A stretch of DNA of 64,000 nucleotides from Cladopsammia gracilis (GCA_022457155.1 JAJGOT010000315.1:225001-289000), one strand, 5' to 3'; shown: positions 10,632 to 22,882, counted from the stretch's first letter. A program made the numbers and translations. Notes: generated from the letters alone by a model not told the origin.

Positions 10632-10675
10632 GCAAGACCATGGTTTCGGTTCTCCACTCGAACCTCATCAGTTGC
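10632..10675 (-). ncRNA. Hammerhead ribozyme motif (PLE-type)
   Basis: On the minus strand: helix I 5' arm GCAA, core CTGATGA, helix II GGTTC/GAACC with a 7-nt loop, GAAA, a self-complementary helix III word CCATGG, then TC with the predicted cut after C, and the helix I 3' arm TTGC. All invariant core bases are present (CUGANGA, GAAA, UH). No PLE protein remnant lies next to it. The palindromic helix III suggests it would fold best as a dimer. Confidence 0.65.
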
Positions 10676-11044
10676 CGGGTTACATTTGGTGGTTGCTTCC
10701 TTTAGAGCAATGCATATTTATGGCAAGAACAGTAAACGTTCGGCAGTTTCAGGGCTAATTTGGCTTTTTATATCTACCCCACTCTTAAGTGGGATCGAAA
10801 GTGGTGCGTTCTGATTGGACCTTGCCAGCCAATCAGTTGCTGTAGTTTCGATCCGTTTGTATCTCAAGCTATCGGTTGTTTTTTTTTTTTTAAGTTAAGA
10901 TGGGAGATTTGGAGGTCTTGCAATTTATTGTTATGAACCTATGGCTCTATACCCATATGGGCGCACTGAGGCTAATTTTTTGCGTCCCCCGTGTGCTAGA
11001 TGGAGGATACGGGTGACATTTCAGCAAAAGAAGACGTTCAACAA

Positions 11045-11410
11045 AATACAACTGACAGTCGACCGATATGCCACCGACAGTCGACCGATATACCACTGAC
11101 AGTCAACCGATATGCCGCCGACAGTTCATCGTAACATAACACTTGAGGTATCGACCGAATGTCGACCGACATACTGACCGCAAGTGGTGACCATTGATTG
11201 ACATGTCGGTCGACATATCAATCGAGTATCGGCTGAAATTTTGACTGACGCTCGGTCGATATGTCGGTCGATACACCAGTCAACATGCCGACCGAATATC
11301 GGTCGACATATCGGCCGATACGCAACCGACATGTCGACCGTATGTCAACCAAGTATCAGCCGATATGTCGACTGATACTTGGCCGATAGTGATGGTCAAT
11401 AGTCGACCGA
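11045..11410. repeat. Degenerate GTCGGTCGATAT array, both orientations
   Basis: Dozens of variants of GTCGACCGATAT and its reverse complement, with spacers such as GCCACCGACA. Both orientations alternate, so the array is rich in short inverted repeats. Open frames here reflect the repeat and are not genes. Confidence 0.75.
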
Positions 11411-11419
11411 CGGGTGCCT

Positions 11420-11606
11420 TAAGTACACATGATCCGTTTAGTTTGTGAAAATACACCGCCATTTTGACTTCAAACCATGTGGCTTCACTTGGGTAAACTG
11501 TTATATTTTCAAATATGGAAGGTTGTGTCCAGTTTTCCACAGCAATAATGTAGGCAATTAAACATTTGGCTGCTAAAGGGTCACAAGTGTTAGAAAATTT
11601 GGTTTC
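11420..11606 (-). CDS. Possible exon, unidentified
   Basis: After an acceptor-like ACTGCCACTTCAG a phase-0 frame encodes ETKFSNTCDPLAAKCLIAY and AVENWTQPSIFENITVYP. The frame looks coding-like, with a possible N-glycosylation site NWT. It then runs into the GTCGGTCGATAT array. No family recognised; the 3' boundary is unknown. Confidence 0.2.
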
Positions 11607-11639
11607 CTGAAGTGGCAGTAAAGGCATGACATTACTTCA

Positions 11640-12350
11640 ATCTTGACCATTGTTTTTGGTTGATATTACTAGTATGTACTGTAACTGTAATCTTGAAAAT
11701 CTACGAAAGTCGAAGTTTATTGTAAAGGATTCATTGAAACTGAAGCTAATTATTGAGTTAGCCAATGATATATCAAGTTCATTATGATGAGCTGCTAATA
11801 CGTTGTACAGTAATCAATCCTTATAATGAAAAGATTTGATTTCACTTTAAAAATTGTTTGAGTTAAAAATGTTTAAGTGATTTCAGGAAAAGGTTATAAT
11901 AAATAAAGTATAAGGATATCTTAATTATTAATTGAATAGTTAATTAATAATCGATTAAATAATTAATTATTGTGTAATTAATTCTGGCGACTAAAATTTT
12001 TCACTGGCGACCAAGTCTTAAGAGTCAGTGGCCAAATGGCCACCAAGAAAAAAAGTTAACTTGGAGTGTTGTCTAAAATCCTCCATAGCGGCTAGAACTC
12101 ACTTAGAGTCTTTTTTTTTAAGTGTAAACAAACTTTTTCAACATGACATCACATGACGACTCACAACTCAACCCCTTCCGTTGAATTTTGTGACCATTAA
12201 TAGATGGGGGTAAAATCGCACACTTTGAGCGCTTGTAACTTCACCTAGGTCGCAAACTTTGAAATTGTATATTTTAAATGGTAAATTTTATAACTATGCA
12301 AAAATATCTTGCATATGCACTATAATTGTTGAGGTAATAGGACTATACAG
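11640..12350. other. No recognisable gene
   Basis: AT-rich sequence with no supported exon or repeat structure beyond short A/T runs. Confidence 0.4.
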
Positions 12351-12355
12351 TTCAT

Positions 12356-12953
12356 CCACAGGCAGTCCAAGCTCACGTCACGAGAAACCAAAGGGTTAAT
12401 TATTAGCGGTGTGTGAGACGGGACGTGACCCTTCGATGAAAGCGGTATTGGGTTACACGACGGCTGTTTTAAAAATTTAAGACTTTGTATGGGGAAAAAA
12501 ATAACATAGATTTCAATGCTCGATAAAGCGAAATTTAGGCATTAATTCAATAAAGTGATTCTATTGAACTCACCTCTGGTGTATTCTTTTGTCCTTCGGG
12601 GTATTTCAAGCCGTTTTGGGTTGTTTTGTCACCACTGTTATAACTGTCACCACTGTTATAACAGTTATAACAGTGGTGACAAAACAACCCAAAACGGCTT
12701 GAAATACCCCGAAGGACAAAAGAATACACCAGAGGTGAGTTCAATAGAATCACTTTATTGAATTAATGCCTAAATTTCGCTTTATCGAGCGTTCGAAATC
12801 TACGTTATTTTTTTCCCCATACAAAGTCTTAAATTTTTAAAACGGCCGTCGTGTAACCCAATACCGCTTTCATCGAATGGTCACGTCCCGTCTCACACAC
12901 CGCTAATAATTAACCCTTCGCTTTCACGTGACGTGAGCTTGGGCTGCCTGTGG
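12356..12953. mobile_element. 598-bp near-perfect palindromic element
   Basis: The two halves are nearly identical inverted copies of about 295 bp meeting near 12,660 (CCACTGTTATAAC units). The ends are CCACAGGCAGTCC and its inverted partner GGCTGCCTGTGG. A 5-bp duplication TTCAT flanks it at 12,351-12,355 and 12,954-12,958. The mirrored open frames at 12,547-12,761 are a consequence of the palindrome. It is best read as a fold-back or MITE-type DNA transposon, superfamily uncertain. Confidence 0.8.
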
Positions 12954-12959
12954 TTCATC

Positions 12960-13149
12960 CAAACAGGATTTTTCAGTGGAGGTACATGTATTGCGAGATG
13001 GTCCAGGCTATTAGTAAAAGTTTAGATAAGAAACTGATTTCATGTCGTATTGAAAAACTGTTCTATTTAATAACATTTACAATGCATATTCATCCCTGTT
13101 TCCTAACATGTACTTGCAGAGTGTATTAAAATCAAGTTCAGTGAGAATA
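12960..13149. other. No recognisable gene
   Basis: AT-rich spacer with no supported feature. Confidence 0.4.
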
Positions 13150-13331
13150 CTATGGAGAAATGTTGGAGTGACATTCACGCTTCAATAAACCAGCATTGCT
13201 TGCCTTATGGATAAATTGAAGTTTTTCAGAGAGTTTTATTGGAGACAACTGATTCTTAAATTGCATAGTATTGTTACAGATGTCTTGTTTCATAAATTTT
13301 GTGCTGTAATACATTACTAGTTGAAGCGCAC
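13150..13331 (-). CDS. Possible exon, unidentified
   Basis: A good acceptor (TTTTTTTCAG) opens a phase-1 frame ALQLVMYYSTKFMKQDI...LLKRECHSNISP ending in TAG. The phase would match the candidate first exon at 18,419-18,593, which also ends in phase 1, but no homology was recognised. It may be an alternative terminal exon or a chance frame. Confidence 0.2.
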
Positions 13332-13842
13332 CTGAAAAAAATGTTTTATCATTAAAGCAATAATGGGAACTGCTTGTCGATGAAATTGAAAAAAAAAACA
13401 GCTGCAGCAACAAGACTATCTTGCTACATGTATAACACGATAATTGAAAACATCAGCATTCAGGTGTATAATTATCAATCACAGTTGCATGTTTTTGGCT
13501 AATAAATTTGGCAGAGATGGTGTTATCTTTTTTAAATGAAAATGTTAAGGCTAATCCCATTATGCCTTGTTAAAAAAGTGTAGGTTAGGTTTGGCAGCAA
13601 CAGAATGTATCTGTCAATGATCACCTTGTGCAAATCTTTTATAAATAATTGACAACACCAAAAATAAATGATCTCAAAGGAATGATGAGATCATACAATG
13701 TACATGTATTACACCCTTGTAGTATAAGGGTGTACACCTAACCAAAACCCCAGGTATACATGTACCGGTAATAATAGTTATAATTATTTATCAGGGTTGT
13801 GATTAGAAGCCAGCATCTAACTTAACAGGATCCTACAGTTAA

Positions 13843-14526
13843 AGTGCCACTACACCAAAAATTTTTGTATTTCTTTTCTATTTTTTAAACGCAAATGTAT
13901 CATATAGGTTTAGACAAATGTGAATTGCTATAAATTAGAGATTGATACTGTATTCTTACACAGCCCAGAAATAGCTGGCCGAAAACCCATGAAAATCACA
14001 GAAAATGGTTGTTTCTTGGTGTTGCGGATGGTGTGATCACCAAATGACGTAAAACAAAAGATTCAAAAGACACTGAACAATACCCACACCACAACACAAA
14101 AGCTAACCAACAATGGCTTCCGCAACACCAAGAAACACCCCAGAAAATCCGTCCGCCATTACTCCGTTCATAAATCCAAGCCCACGTTCTACTGGTTTGC
14201 GATCTGGTACACATGACTTGATTTATGATGTCAATAACTCAACGTGGTTCCCTCCGGGCCACAGACAACAAAGCCAAAAGGCACGTGTTGAGTCATGGAC
14301 GTCACAAAATCTTTAAGAAAACTCGAACCAACTCTCAGGGTTCGGTCCCAGTCATTTTTAAATTGAGTAATGGTGGCAAGCCGAATTCAAATTGCAAAGT
14401 TAAAATAATGGCACTTCCCATACAAGTTTTGACTTGAAACTTTGCAAGGTAAGTATTAATACATGTACTTATATTTTCAAAATATGAAGATAACAGGAAA
14501 TGTACGTTTTTGATCATAGTGGCACT
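13843..14526. mobile_element. TTAA-flanked MITE
   Basis: 684 bp with 9-bp terminal inverted repeats AGTGCCACT/AGTGGCACT, each flanked by TTAA (13,839-13,842 and 14,527-14,530). TTAA targets are characteristic of piggyBac and Kolobok elements. No transposase inside. Confidence 0.7.
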
Positions 14527-14641
14527 TTAAGAAGGATTTCTACCAGGGTATTCCCAAAACTCAATTTTGAGTTAGAGATGAAAAAGCATTTTAAAATTGA
14601 GTCTGATTAGGCATCAAAAAACACCTGCAGTGTAACGATGT

Positions 14642-14811
14642 CAGGGGCGGATCCAGGGGGGGTGAAATGGGTGAATTTTCACCCCCCCCCCCTCCCCCTT
14701 TTCTGAGACCCTTTCTTTCTTTTTTCTAAAGTATTTCTCAAATTAATAATATTTTGGTTCTATTGCATTTAAAATTTCACCCCCCATTCCAAAATCCTGG
14801 ATCCGCCCCTG
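14642..14811. mobile_element. Small hAT-like MITE
   Basis: 170 bp. Ends CAGGGGCGGATCCAGG and CCTGGATCCGCCCCTG are perfect inverted repeats, flanked by GATGT on both sides (14,637-14,641 and 14,812-14,816). CAGGG-type ends with a 5-bp duplication fit hAT5-like elements. Non-coding. Confidence 0.75.
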
Positions 14812-14816
14812 GATGT

Positions 14817-15640
14817 ACTTATTAATTTTATTGACAGATCTGGCAAGAGGTTCAACTTACAATGATCACAAAATAATGAACAATAGACTCTTGAAAGAAA
14901 ATCCCAGTTTCATTACAACGTTGCGAGGATTTTTGAGGTTGGCATTTGAAATATATGGTTCTCATCTAAAGGCCTCCAGCATTTTCCTGTTTCATTGTTA
15001 CATTGCATGCATCACAATAATTTCCAAATTGATTGAAATTGCAACAAACACACCATCTCCCATTTTACACCTTCACAGTCACATGACGTTTTGCATATAT
15101 ACATGTATCCAATGCACATCTGGGCATACAGTGTACATGTACCGGTAGGTGTTAAATAAAAAATATTTATTTTTTTCCAAGAGCTAGGGCACGGTAACGA
15201 ATCCTGCAATCTGATTGGTTCTTAGTGCGGTCCGGAATTTCCTATCTCTGCCCACGGTCATACAACTGTAGTAATGCTTTCGTGAGTTTTTGAACTTGTG
15301 TTAAGTGATTTGAGAGACAGAGGAAAATAATAAATAAGTTATTTGCCGGCTTAGGGTCGGTCCGTATAGTGAAAAACTGTGACCAAGTCTTGAAAATGTT
15401 GGCTGACGGTCACAGTTTTTCACTATACGGACCTCCCACCTGGCAAATTATAACATAATATACCATTTGCTGATCAATAATCTGGGAAAATCTGGCCAAG
15501 TCATTTCAAGCTATTTTTATCAAGTGTCAAGTATCAAGTGGTGGTGTAGTATATAGACCGCAAGCCAGCCAGACTTGTTTTGTCAACCAAACATTTATTG
15601 CTTAAACTGCTTTCAAAACTACCAAAATTGAAGCATTATT
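14817..15640. other. Intergenic; includes a 26-bp hairpin
   Basis: No supported gene. Perfect 26-bp inverted arms lie at 15,359-15,384 and 15,408-15,433 (GGTCCGTATAGTGAAAAACT...), forming a hairpin with a 23-nt loop, probably a MITE remnant. Confidence 0.55.
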
Positions 15641-15644
15641 GCAA

Positions 15645-17563
15645 GAGTTGTAGCGTTACACGAGCCGACCGCGAGCCCGAGTCAACCTCGAGTCACGAGT
15701 AAACCTCGAGTCAAGCCCAAATGTTGGATTTTTTTCCATTTTTGAGTTTCATGGCGACAGAAAAACAACTAACAGTCTGTAGGAAATGGACATGAATAAT
15801 TTTACTTTCCTAATGGGCCTGATGTAATAACTATTGGACTGCCAATATTTCATTTACATATGTAAAACATACTGAAATGTAATTTAGAAACTTCATGCTT
15901 GGGAGAGTAGTGCGATTATTATTATACTATTCTTCACTTATCGCACTCTTCTGATGCTCTGAATACTTATCTTCACTTGTGAACTGAATGTTTATAGCCC
16001 TTGATCTACACACTTGGCTCGCTTAACTCGCCAATTTTCTTCCCTTTTCCAAATGCACTCGCCGGGATAAACATTCAACGGATCTTTTGAGAAGATCAAT
16101 TATCTTGTGGTTTGGTCGTCCACGTGCACTCCAATACGCAAAACACAAAGAAGGCTCAGTGCAACAAACTAGCCGTCTCTGTTTGGGCAAGTTTCAATAA
16201 GCTTACCATGCGGCCCAACTGTTTCAGTGTCCTGAAATGAATTGGTACAAATCGACTGCCGTGGGTAGATTCCCCGGGAGGGGCGGGGTACTCTCATACA
16301 TAAGCTATACGGGTATGTGCCGATGTGAAGGGTATGGTTTTCAAGCATTTTAGTCTGGGATAGGATATAGAAATCAGAGAGTTTTAGTCTAGAATAGGGT
16401 TTTATTTGCTGGGAAACTGATCAGTGGTATGAAGAATTAAGTCAAGAATAGGAATTGAAACTCGGAAGAGAAAGAAAATGTGACGTTGTAAGATATTGTT
16501 TTAATTAGCGTATATTTGACTGTAATAGTGATACAGTTCTAAAAAAAAGCAAGTCTGGGATAGGGAAGGGGTTCTCGGTGTCTAGTCTAGTATAGGGTTG
16601 CAAAATCAGCTGAACATGGTCTGGTATAGGGTAGCGGTTTCAGAGTCCCAGTGGCACACACCCACCCAAAAATATACAGAGTACACCTCCCCCCGGGGTA
16701 GATTCTCAGTGTAGTTGCAGGTCTTTACTTTGTACCTGAAAATATTTCGGGAAAATGAAGACCGCAAAGAAATATTACCTTGTAATAGCCGTTACCGACT
16801 ACAAAACCTGGTAGCAGCTTTGGTTTCTGTAAAAATATTAGGGGCTCCCAAGACACACTAAAGACAGCAATTGTATTATAACCTCTGTTGTGACTTCTGT
16901 TGTGACCCCATATCTCTGTCAGGAAATCACGCAACAGATTGTTTAAAAACAGTACTATAAAGCTTTCTTTTCGCTTTAACAAATGACTCTTGAATTTAGG
17001 TAAAACTAAAAAAGGCCCAACAGTAGAAATAAAACGTAGTTTCGCCGGCTGCGATAAAAATGTACTTTACATCGCTTTATCTAGAATTCTAACCCGGGAA
17101 TTCTAATGTCAGTATGTGTAAAGAGCGGATCAAATTTCGAGACTTTCAAGGTTTATTTACACATGCCGCGCATTCAAGTTCGATGAAACCGCAAGGCGCG
17201 ATGAATGTATGTGCTTTTTGTTGCCTGAAATTTGCTTGAAAAAGCAGCGAATCCAACAGAACAGTTTTTGCATTAAGTTTACACCGACTCTTTTAACAGA
17301 GGACCTTTTCATCCGCAACCGTAGCGTACACTATCAACGATCGTGTATCATTGGTCACGAAACGTACAATTATTACATTAGGGCCATTAGACTCATTAGG
17401 AAAGTAGAATATTCATGTCAAATTCCTACAGACTGTTAGTTGCTTTTCTGTGGCCATGAAACTCAAAAATGGAAAAAAATCCAACATTTGGGCTTGACTC
17501 GAGGTTGACTCGTGACTCAAGGTTGACTCGGGCTCGCAGTCGGCTCGTGTAATGCTACAACTC
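15645..17563. mobile_element. Mutator-like element, non-autonomous
   Basis: 1,919 bp with long (about 190-bp) terminal inverted repeats. Both ends start GAGTTGTAGC and continue through ACACGAGCCGAC and CCCAAATGTTGG at about 90% identity. A perfect 9-bp duplication TTATTGCAA flanks it (15,636-15,644 and 17,564-17,572). Nine-bp duplications with long terminal repeats are the hallmark of Mutator-like elements. No transposase frame was recognised, and a MITE is nested at 16,272-16,698. Confidence 0.85.
16272..16698. mobile_element. GC-end MITE nested in the Mutator-like element
   Basis: 427 bp with ends CCCCGGGAGGGG...CTCCCCCCGGGG, flanked by TAGATT at 16,266-16,271 and 16,699-16,704. The interior has degenerate TCTGGGATAGGG/TAGTCTAG words. 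A truncated inverted relative lies at 36,290-36,433. Confidence 0.75.
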
Positions 17564-17572
17564 TTATTGCAA

Positions 17573-18418
17573 AAGCTGTACAAAAAAAACATACATGTAG
17601 CTTTTCAGGCCTCTAGAGAAATAAATGTACATGCCTGGGCTTTTGGCTTATGAGCTGTGAGAGAGACTGCATTGTTTTCATCATGTGCATGGAACTTACA
17701 GCCTTGAATTATTATAAAACAGCAAACTATAACCTTAAGTGGACTCCCTTTTACATGTGCAAACATTACATGCACAGTAAGCTTGATGTGCTTAGAAATA
17801 TATCAATATTATTATAATATGATCTGGCTTTACTTCATATCCATGGAATGTACTAGCAACAGAAACAAGGGGTAAAAACAGAACTTCGATGAAAAATGAA
17901 TTACTACCCCTCTATTACCCTGTATTTATCATTCACTTAATAACATGGCGAATTAAAGGATTTTTCAAGACATATTGAAGCTGATTTCAGCCAGTTTTCG
18001 ATCAATATAACCCAACCACGCCATTATATTTTTCGTTTTGATCACGATACTGCAGGTGTACTACCTACACAACACGTTTGCCAGACATGTAATTGCGCTT
18101 GTATTTCAGCTAAACTGAAAATTTAAGCTTAAGCTTATGTGTCCTGCAGTCGATTTATCCCGAAATAATTTTATAAACTTTTAATACATGAATTAATATA
18201 ATACTACATGTACTGAATCTTAGATTATGTTATGTCACATGTAGCGTAAGACTTATTTTCTAGCTTTAACTAAGTGTCAGAGTAATCAACATTACAATAA
18301 CACTGTTTACTTTTGCTTTAGTTTTCCGTGCGCAATATATTTTGGGCTGAAACAGGCTGATTCCAAACCAATAAAAGAGCTTAATGAGCGTTTGAAAATA
18401 TTTGAACTCCCAACTTAC
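17573..18418. other. No recognisable gene
   Basis: AT-rich sequence with scattered ACATGTA palindromes and no supported coding block. Confidence 0.4.
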
Positions 18419-18593
18419 CTGCCTCACGGCAAAATAGGAGAACTTGTATTGAAGTAAAGAACAAAATCAGAAACATGGTCCCCCAATAATGAAAGCTGCA
18501 CGCCACGAACACATTCAAAACACATTTAACACGCCCGGAATTTGGAAGAAGGCAAGGCAAGCAGCAACAGGGAAGTTGCTTGAGATACCCCAT
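18419..18593 (-). CDS. Candidate first exon (membrane or signal segment)
   Basis: From ATG at 18,593 the frame encodes 58 residues with a long hydrophobic run (TMFLILFFTSIQVLLF) and ends at a consensus donor GGCAG|GTAAGT in phase 1. That phase matches the Ig exon at 8,644-9,021 on the same strand. Exon lengths (175 + 378 + 65 = 618 nt) stay in frame to a stop. The intron would be about 9.4 kb and full of transposons, so linkage is plausible but unproven. The product would be a small membrane-anchored or secreted Ig protein. Confidence 0.35.
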
Positions 18594-20456
18594 GATGCAG
18601 TGCGTAATTTATGCGCAGCCGTTCGGTGGAATGGGTGGACTGAGATCCAGTTAGAAAACAAATGAAAGAGATGAAAGTAATTTTATGAGCCAACTCGTGA
18701 ATATGAAACGCTCTTTTTGTCCTTTTTATACTCAGTGGCTGTCAGACCCGGGAGTCATTTCATGATTTGTAAAAGTTCAAATAAAGCAAATAATTTTGTT
18801 TCGAAAACATGTCTTAGCGTGACATAAATAGGCAGTAGCGCATTGTGTTAAATGAGAGACAACTAAATGACGTAATGATATTGTGACCTCAGGAGAAAGT
18901 CCCATTGGCCTGGATTTTTTTTTTTTTTTTTGAAGACATTAAAACTTTATTACCTTATGACAGAAAATTACAGTGAATGAAAGGATACATACACACACAC
19001 AAAAAAAAAACAAATAAAAAAGTAAAAGTAGAAGATTACATGGAAGTTGGTGCAAGCACATATTACATAATCATGGATGATAATGATGGGCTGGGGTATA
19101 CCCAAGAAGCATTGGCATTAGATTACACTGACTACAAACATTAGTTAATAAATAAGACATTGATATTGATCAGGTGATAGGAGCATCTTCTCCTTCTAAG
19201 AGATCATTTTAAAACATTAAGTCATCCATGAACTTAAACAAACAATATTATGGCTTGCACTTCGTTTGGTATAATGCAAAATCCCAGTGTACTATTCCTT
19301 TACAGAACTTTTTTTCGATACACAAAATAGATACCGAAGTAATTCCTTTGGGTCGTACTCAAAAGAGGGTCTGAATGGGGGGGGGGGGGGGTCCACATGT
19401 CGGTTGTCGGTTAAAATTTCATTATTGTCGGTTGTCGGTTAAAATTTTCGACCTTTGTCGGTTGTCGGTAAATCTCAGTTAATAATTAAAAATGCAAGAT
19501 CATGCAAGTTAATTATTCACATTTATTATGTAATTTGCGCAGTTTTAAGACTTTAAACTCTAGACGAAGTGTAAAACTTGTAATAATTCATTATTTGATT
19601 GCTTTTAAACCTAGTTAACTTTGTTTTTTAGCAACGTGATCGTCTACCCCACTTTTATTTGCAAATCTAGTATACCGATAAAATCACCAAAGGTTTTATT
19701 CACAGGCTGACTTTTGAGACGTCAATACGACTTTATATTGACGTCTCAAATGCAGAAGCCTCTTTAGTGGAAAAAGAAGAGCTTTCAGGGATAAAATCTT
19801 GCTTCGAGGAACTTCATATTATCAATGCAGGAGCAATGCGGGGAGATGCCTTGTTTTTATTACGGATTTCAGAACTGAAGAAGTTTTAACGAATTTCCAA
19901 GCAGTCCAGTGCTTTAAAGGTAAAACAAATCAAATTTTCGATGGTAATTTATGTTAATATCAATTTTTGATTGACTTTTCCTTTGTGTTCTCTTAAGTTT
20001 AAGTCGTGTTGTTATCTTGAATTTCATAGAAGACAGCTCTGCCTTGATACACTATAAATGGTACGTGTTTGCTTTTAAACATAAATTAATGGAGATTTTA
20101 ATAAATTTTTCGAAAGAAGATTGTGTTGTCCGTTTTTATGTCTTTGTTCATTCATTACATAGATTAAAAAGCGATTTCATGTAAACAAAACAAGACTTAG
20201 ATTTTCTGTCTTCACTCGCGTCGCCTTATGCAAATAAGAGCTTATGTTTGTGTATTTTTGCAATTGTGATTTCCAAATCAGTTTCTCCGGCAATTTTTGA
20301 CAAGCAAAAACTGTATTTTACTCGGAAAGTAGTCGTACTAGTTATTATAGACAGAGAAAAGTTGTTTTTGTGAACTTTTGTACGGTCTAAATGTACTGTG
20401 CAGACGGTCGGGTAACTGTTTTTGAGAATTGCTAAAATTGAAAATAGCCCGGTCAT
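18594..20456. other. Non-coding; poly-T, GTCGGTT repeats, small palindrome
   Basis: A 17-nt T run at 18,915-18,931 followed by complement-strand AATAAAG suggests the A-tail of a retroposed copy on the minus strand. GTCGGTTGTCGGTT repeats lie at 19,401-19,471; similar ones recur in the same orientation at 24,741-24,856. A 15-bp perfect inverted repeat (TTTGAGACGTCAATA) lies at 19,713-19,750. The 19,930-20,200 stretch resembles the reverse complement of 35,580-35,730. No gene supported. Confidence 0.45.
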
Positions 20457-20629
20457 CAGTCCGGGACATATCCATTTCTGGATACATATTTTCCAGCGAT
20501 GTGATTGGACCAAACGAAACCAAAACAAAACATATTTGGCCGAGAGAAACTGGGACCAGCCATGAGGCCACAACAACAATTTGCCAAGCGGCCATATTGA
20601 AATACACAAAATACGTACAACAAGTTTAT

Positions 20630-20955
20630 TTATTGACCATATTTATAAGTATATTTCAGCAACAACATCTCTACGGTCATCTCATCTTTGTTCTCGCACT
20701 CGATAAGAGTCTTGCGAATTCGTCCCATCACGATCTCGGCGTAAATCATCGGTCCGAAGAAACGAAGAGTGGCGGGGAATTTGCCCCACCACCAACCTGC
20801 TCGTTCCTTGCGAACTTCTGGGCGGACGGAGGATTGACTGACAAACAAGGCTCTCCATTTACAGTCCTGTTTTTTAGAGAAATAGACAAAAGTGCGATTG
20901 TTGACAAGAAACTGAGCAAGAACCCCCGCGAAATTGAAGTATTTGCATAAGACCC
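20630..20955 (-). CDS. Exon-like ORF, unidentified
   Basis: An open frame of about 108 codons ends in TAA at 20,630. It contains QFLVNNRTFVYFSKKQDCKW, GKFPATLRFFGPMIYAEIVM and EMTVEMLLLKYTYKYGQ. The composition is protein-like and an AATAAA signal overlaps the stop. I cannot assign a family. The upstream boundary is unclear and no Met is needed if it is an internal exon. A second short frame on the same strand (20,338-20,607) starts MAAWQIVVVASWLVPVSLG like a signal peptide, but it overlaps the terminal repeat and is doubtful. Confidence 0.3.
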
Positions 20956-20959
20956 TTGC

Positions 20960-22880
20960 TTAATTAAAATTCAAGACCATTTCTTGTAAGGTGGAAGTAG
21001 TTGTTTTATACACAGATATCATCTTTGTATATAACACACGAGCTACATTTTTTGTTTTAATAAATCCAAATTTTTTTAAGAACCACTTTTTTTTAAAATT
21101 CAGTGTGTAGCATTTTGAGTAAGCACTTTAAACAAGAGTACACCAGTATAGTGTTTTCATAGCAGTGAATTTGGAAGAGGGAAACAAAAAATATTTCTAC
21201 AAAATTGAAATTTATTCCTCGGAAAGGAAAATCATTTTGTTTCACTCCAACATGGCAGCTACAAAAACACTTTATCGACAGGTGTAGAATGAGTATTAAC
21301 CATATTCATTTGATTATCTACACTTCTCCACAGACCTTTTGTGTTTTAACCATCCCCATCCCCTTCTCCCACAGCTCTGGAAATTCCAGGTTGGGTGTAA
21401 ACTTAATAAAATTCAGCCTTCAGCTTTCAGGTTTTTCCAGTCAAAACAATGACAATCCATGGGGAGGATTCAGATATTTTTCTGAAACCACCCATTGTTT
21501 TTCAATGGTTCACAGTGTTTATGGTGAATAATTTGCAAAAAATCTGTTAGAGGTTTCATTAGAATTCTGAAAAATATCATCAAAATCTGGAAATTATGTG
21601 AAGAATAAATCTTCAATTCAATTTTGTGATCTCCACATCCACTTAATACACCTCATTTTTAAATGGCAAAAAAGAAAATATTATTTTGTCTCCATGTTTA
21701 AATTGGCCCTTGTTGCCCTGTTTTAAAATTTCTGAATTTTGCAGATGCGATTGAGGCAACAAGGGTCAATTAACATTGAGACAAAAGCCATTTTGGAATA
21801 AGATGTATGTTAAAATGTAATGGTAAACAAAATGTAATTCATTTATTTACATAAATGAAATTAATAAAATAGTAAGGAAAGTACAGTAATATGCCATTTT
21901 AGCTCCAATTTTATTGCATGGTAATTGACAGGTACATGTGTATGAACAGATTCACTGATTTTTTAACTGGCTTTTTTTGATAATGCCCATTACAGTCAGC
22001 AAATGGGGATGAAGTTAAACCTCAGTAGTTTATGGAGCAAAACCTCTATCTGAATTTTTAAAATCATTACAGTGAAAATACTCAGCGTGTTCCACTTATT
22101 ATTTGGGAATGACTTTCATTATTCGGGAACAGATTGCATTATTGAAATGAAAATACATACAAAATTCAGGTTTTAAATTGATTATTGGAATCTTCCAACA
22201 GTAGCCTCATTTGAAAGAATGAATGCTGATTGGTTGACATCAGGCAAATGTTCACGTGCAAAGCAGGCAACAGTTGGCAGCTTGACACATCTGACCCATT
22301 CCTGTTCGCTCAACAAAAATTAACCACTGAGTATTTTTTGACGTAAAGAAGCTCTGCATTCTTAAAATGCTAGTGCTGAAAGAGAAATTTTGTATTTTGA
22401 TTTCAATAATGCAATCGGTTCGCAATTAATGGAAGTCATTCCCAAATAATAAGCAGAACGTGCTGAGTATTTTGACTGTAATAATTCATACACAGGAAAC
22501 TGCAGTAAGACATGTTTAGAAATGTGACAAAAAAACACTCCTCATGTTGGCATCCTTACTTTCTTTAACAAAAATCATTTTGTTTGTGAAGTCATATAAA
22601 ACATTCTACAGAGTGTTTCATCACAAGATCTAAAAGTTACTGGGGTTGCATGTGTAACACGTACACATGACCTGGTCTTGCCCCAAACCATTTTTGATTA
22701 ACCACATTGTTTTGCGAATGAACTCACTGGGATAACAACTCAACAGATGTTAACAGAAATGGCAGACTGCAAGCAGTCTGTACAAGATCAAACACCTAAA
22801 GTTCATTGTAAATACTTCGCCATGCATTGTTTTTTCAATACTCTTCTTGGTGTTTGATCTAATGTTTGATATAATACTCC
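20960..22880. other. No recognisable gene
   Basis: AT-rich. Partial inverted similarity between 22,080-22,140 and 22,430-22,480 (CTCAGCGTGTTCCACTTATT against its complement) suggests a degraded MITE of about 400 bp. Confidence 0.4.
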
Positions 22881-22882
22881 TA

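Noticed and set aside
12547..12761. Paired 68-codon ORFs on opposite strands
   Set aside because: Mirror images produced by the palindromic element, not genes.
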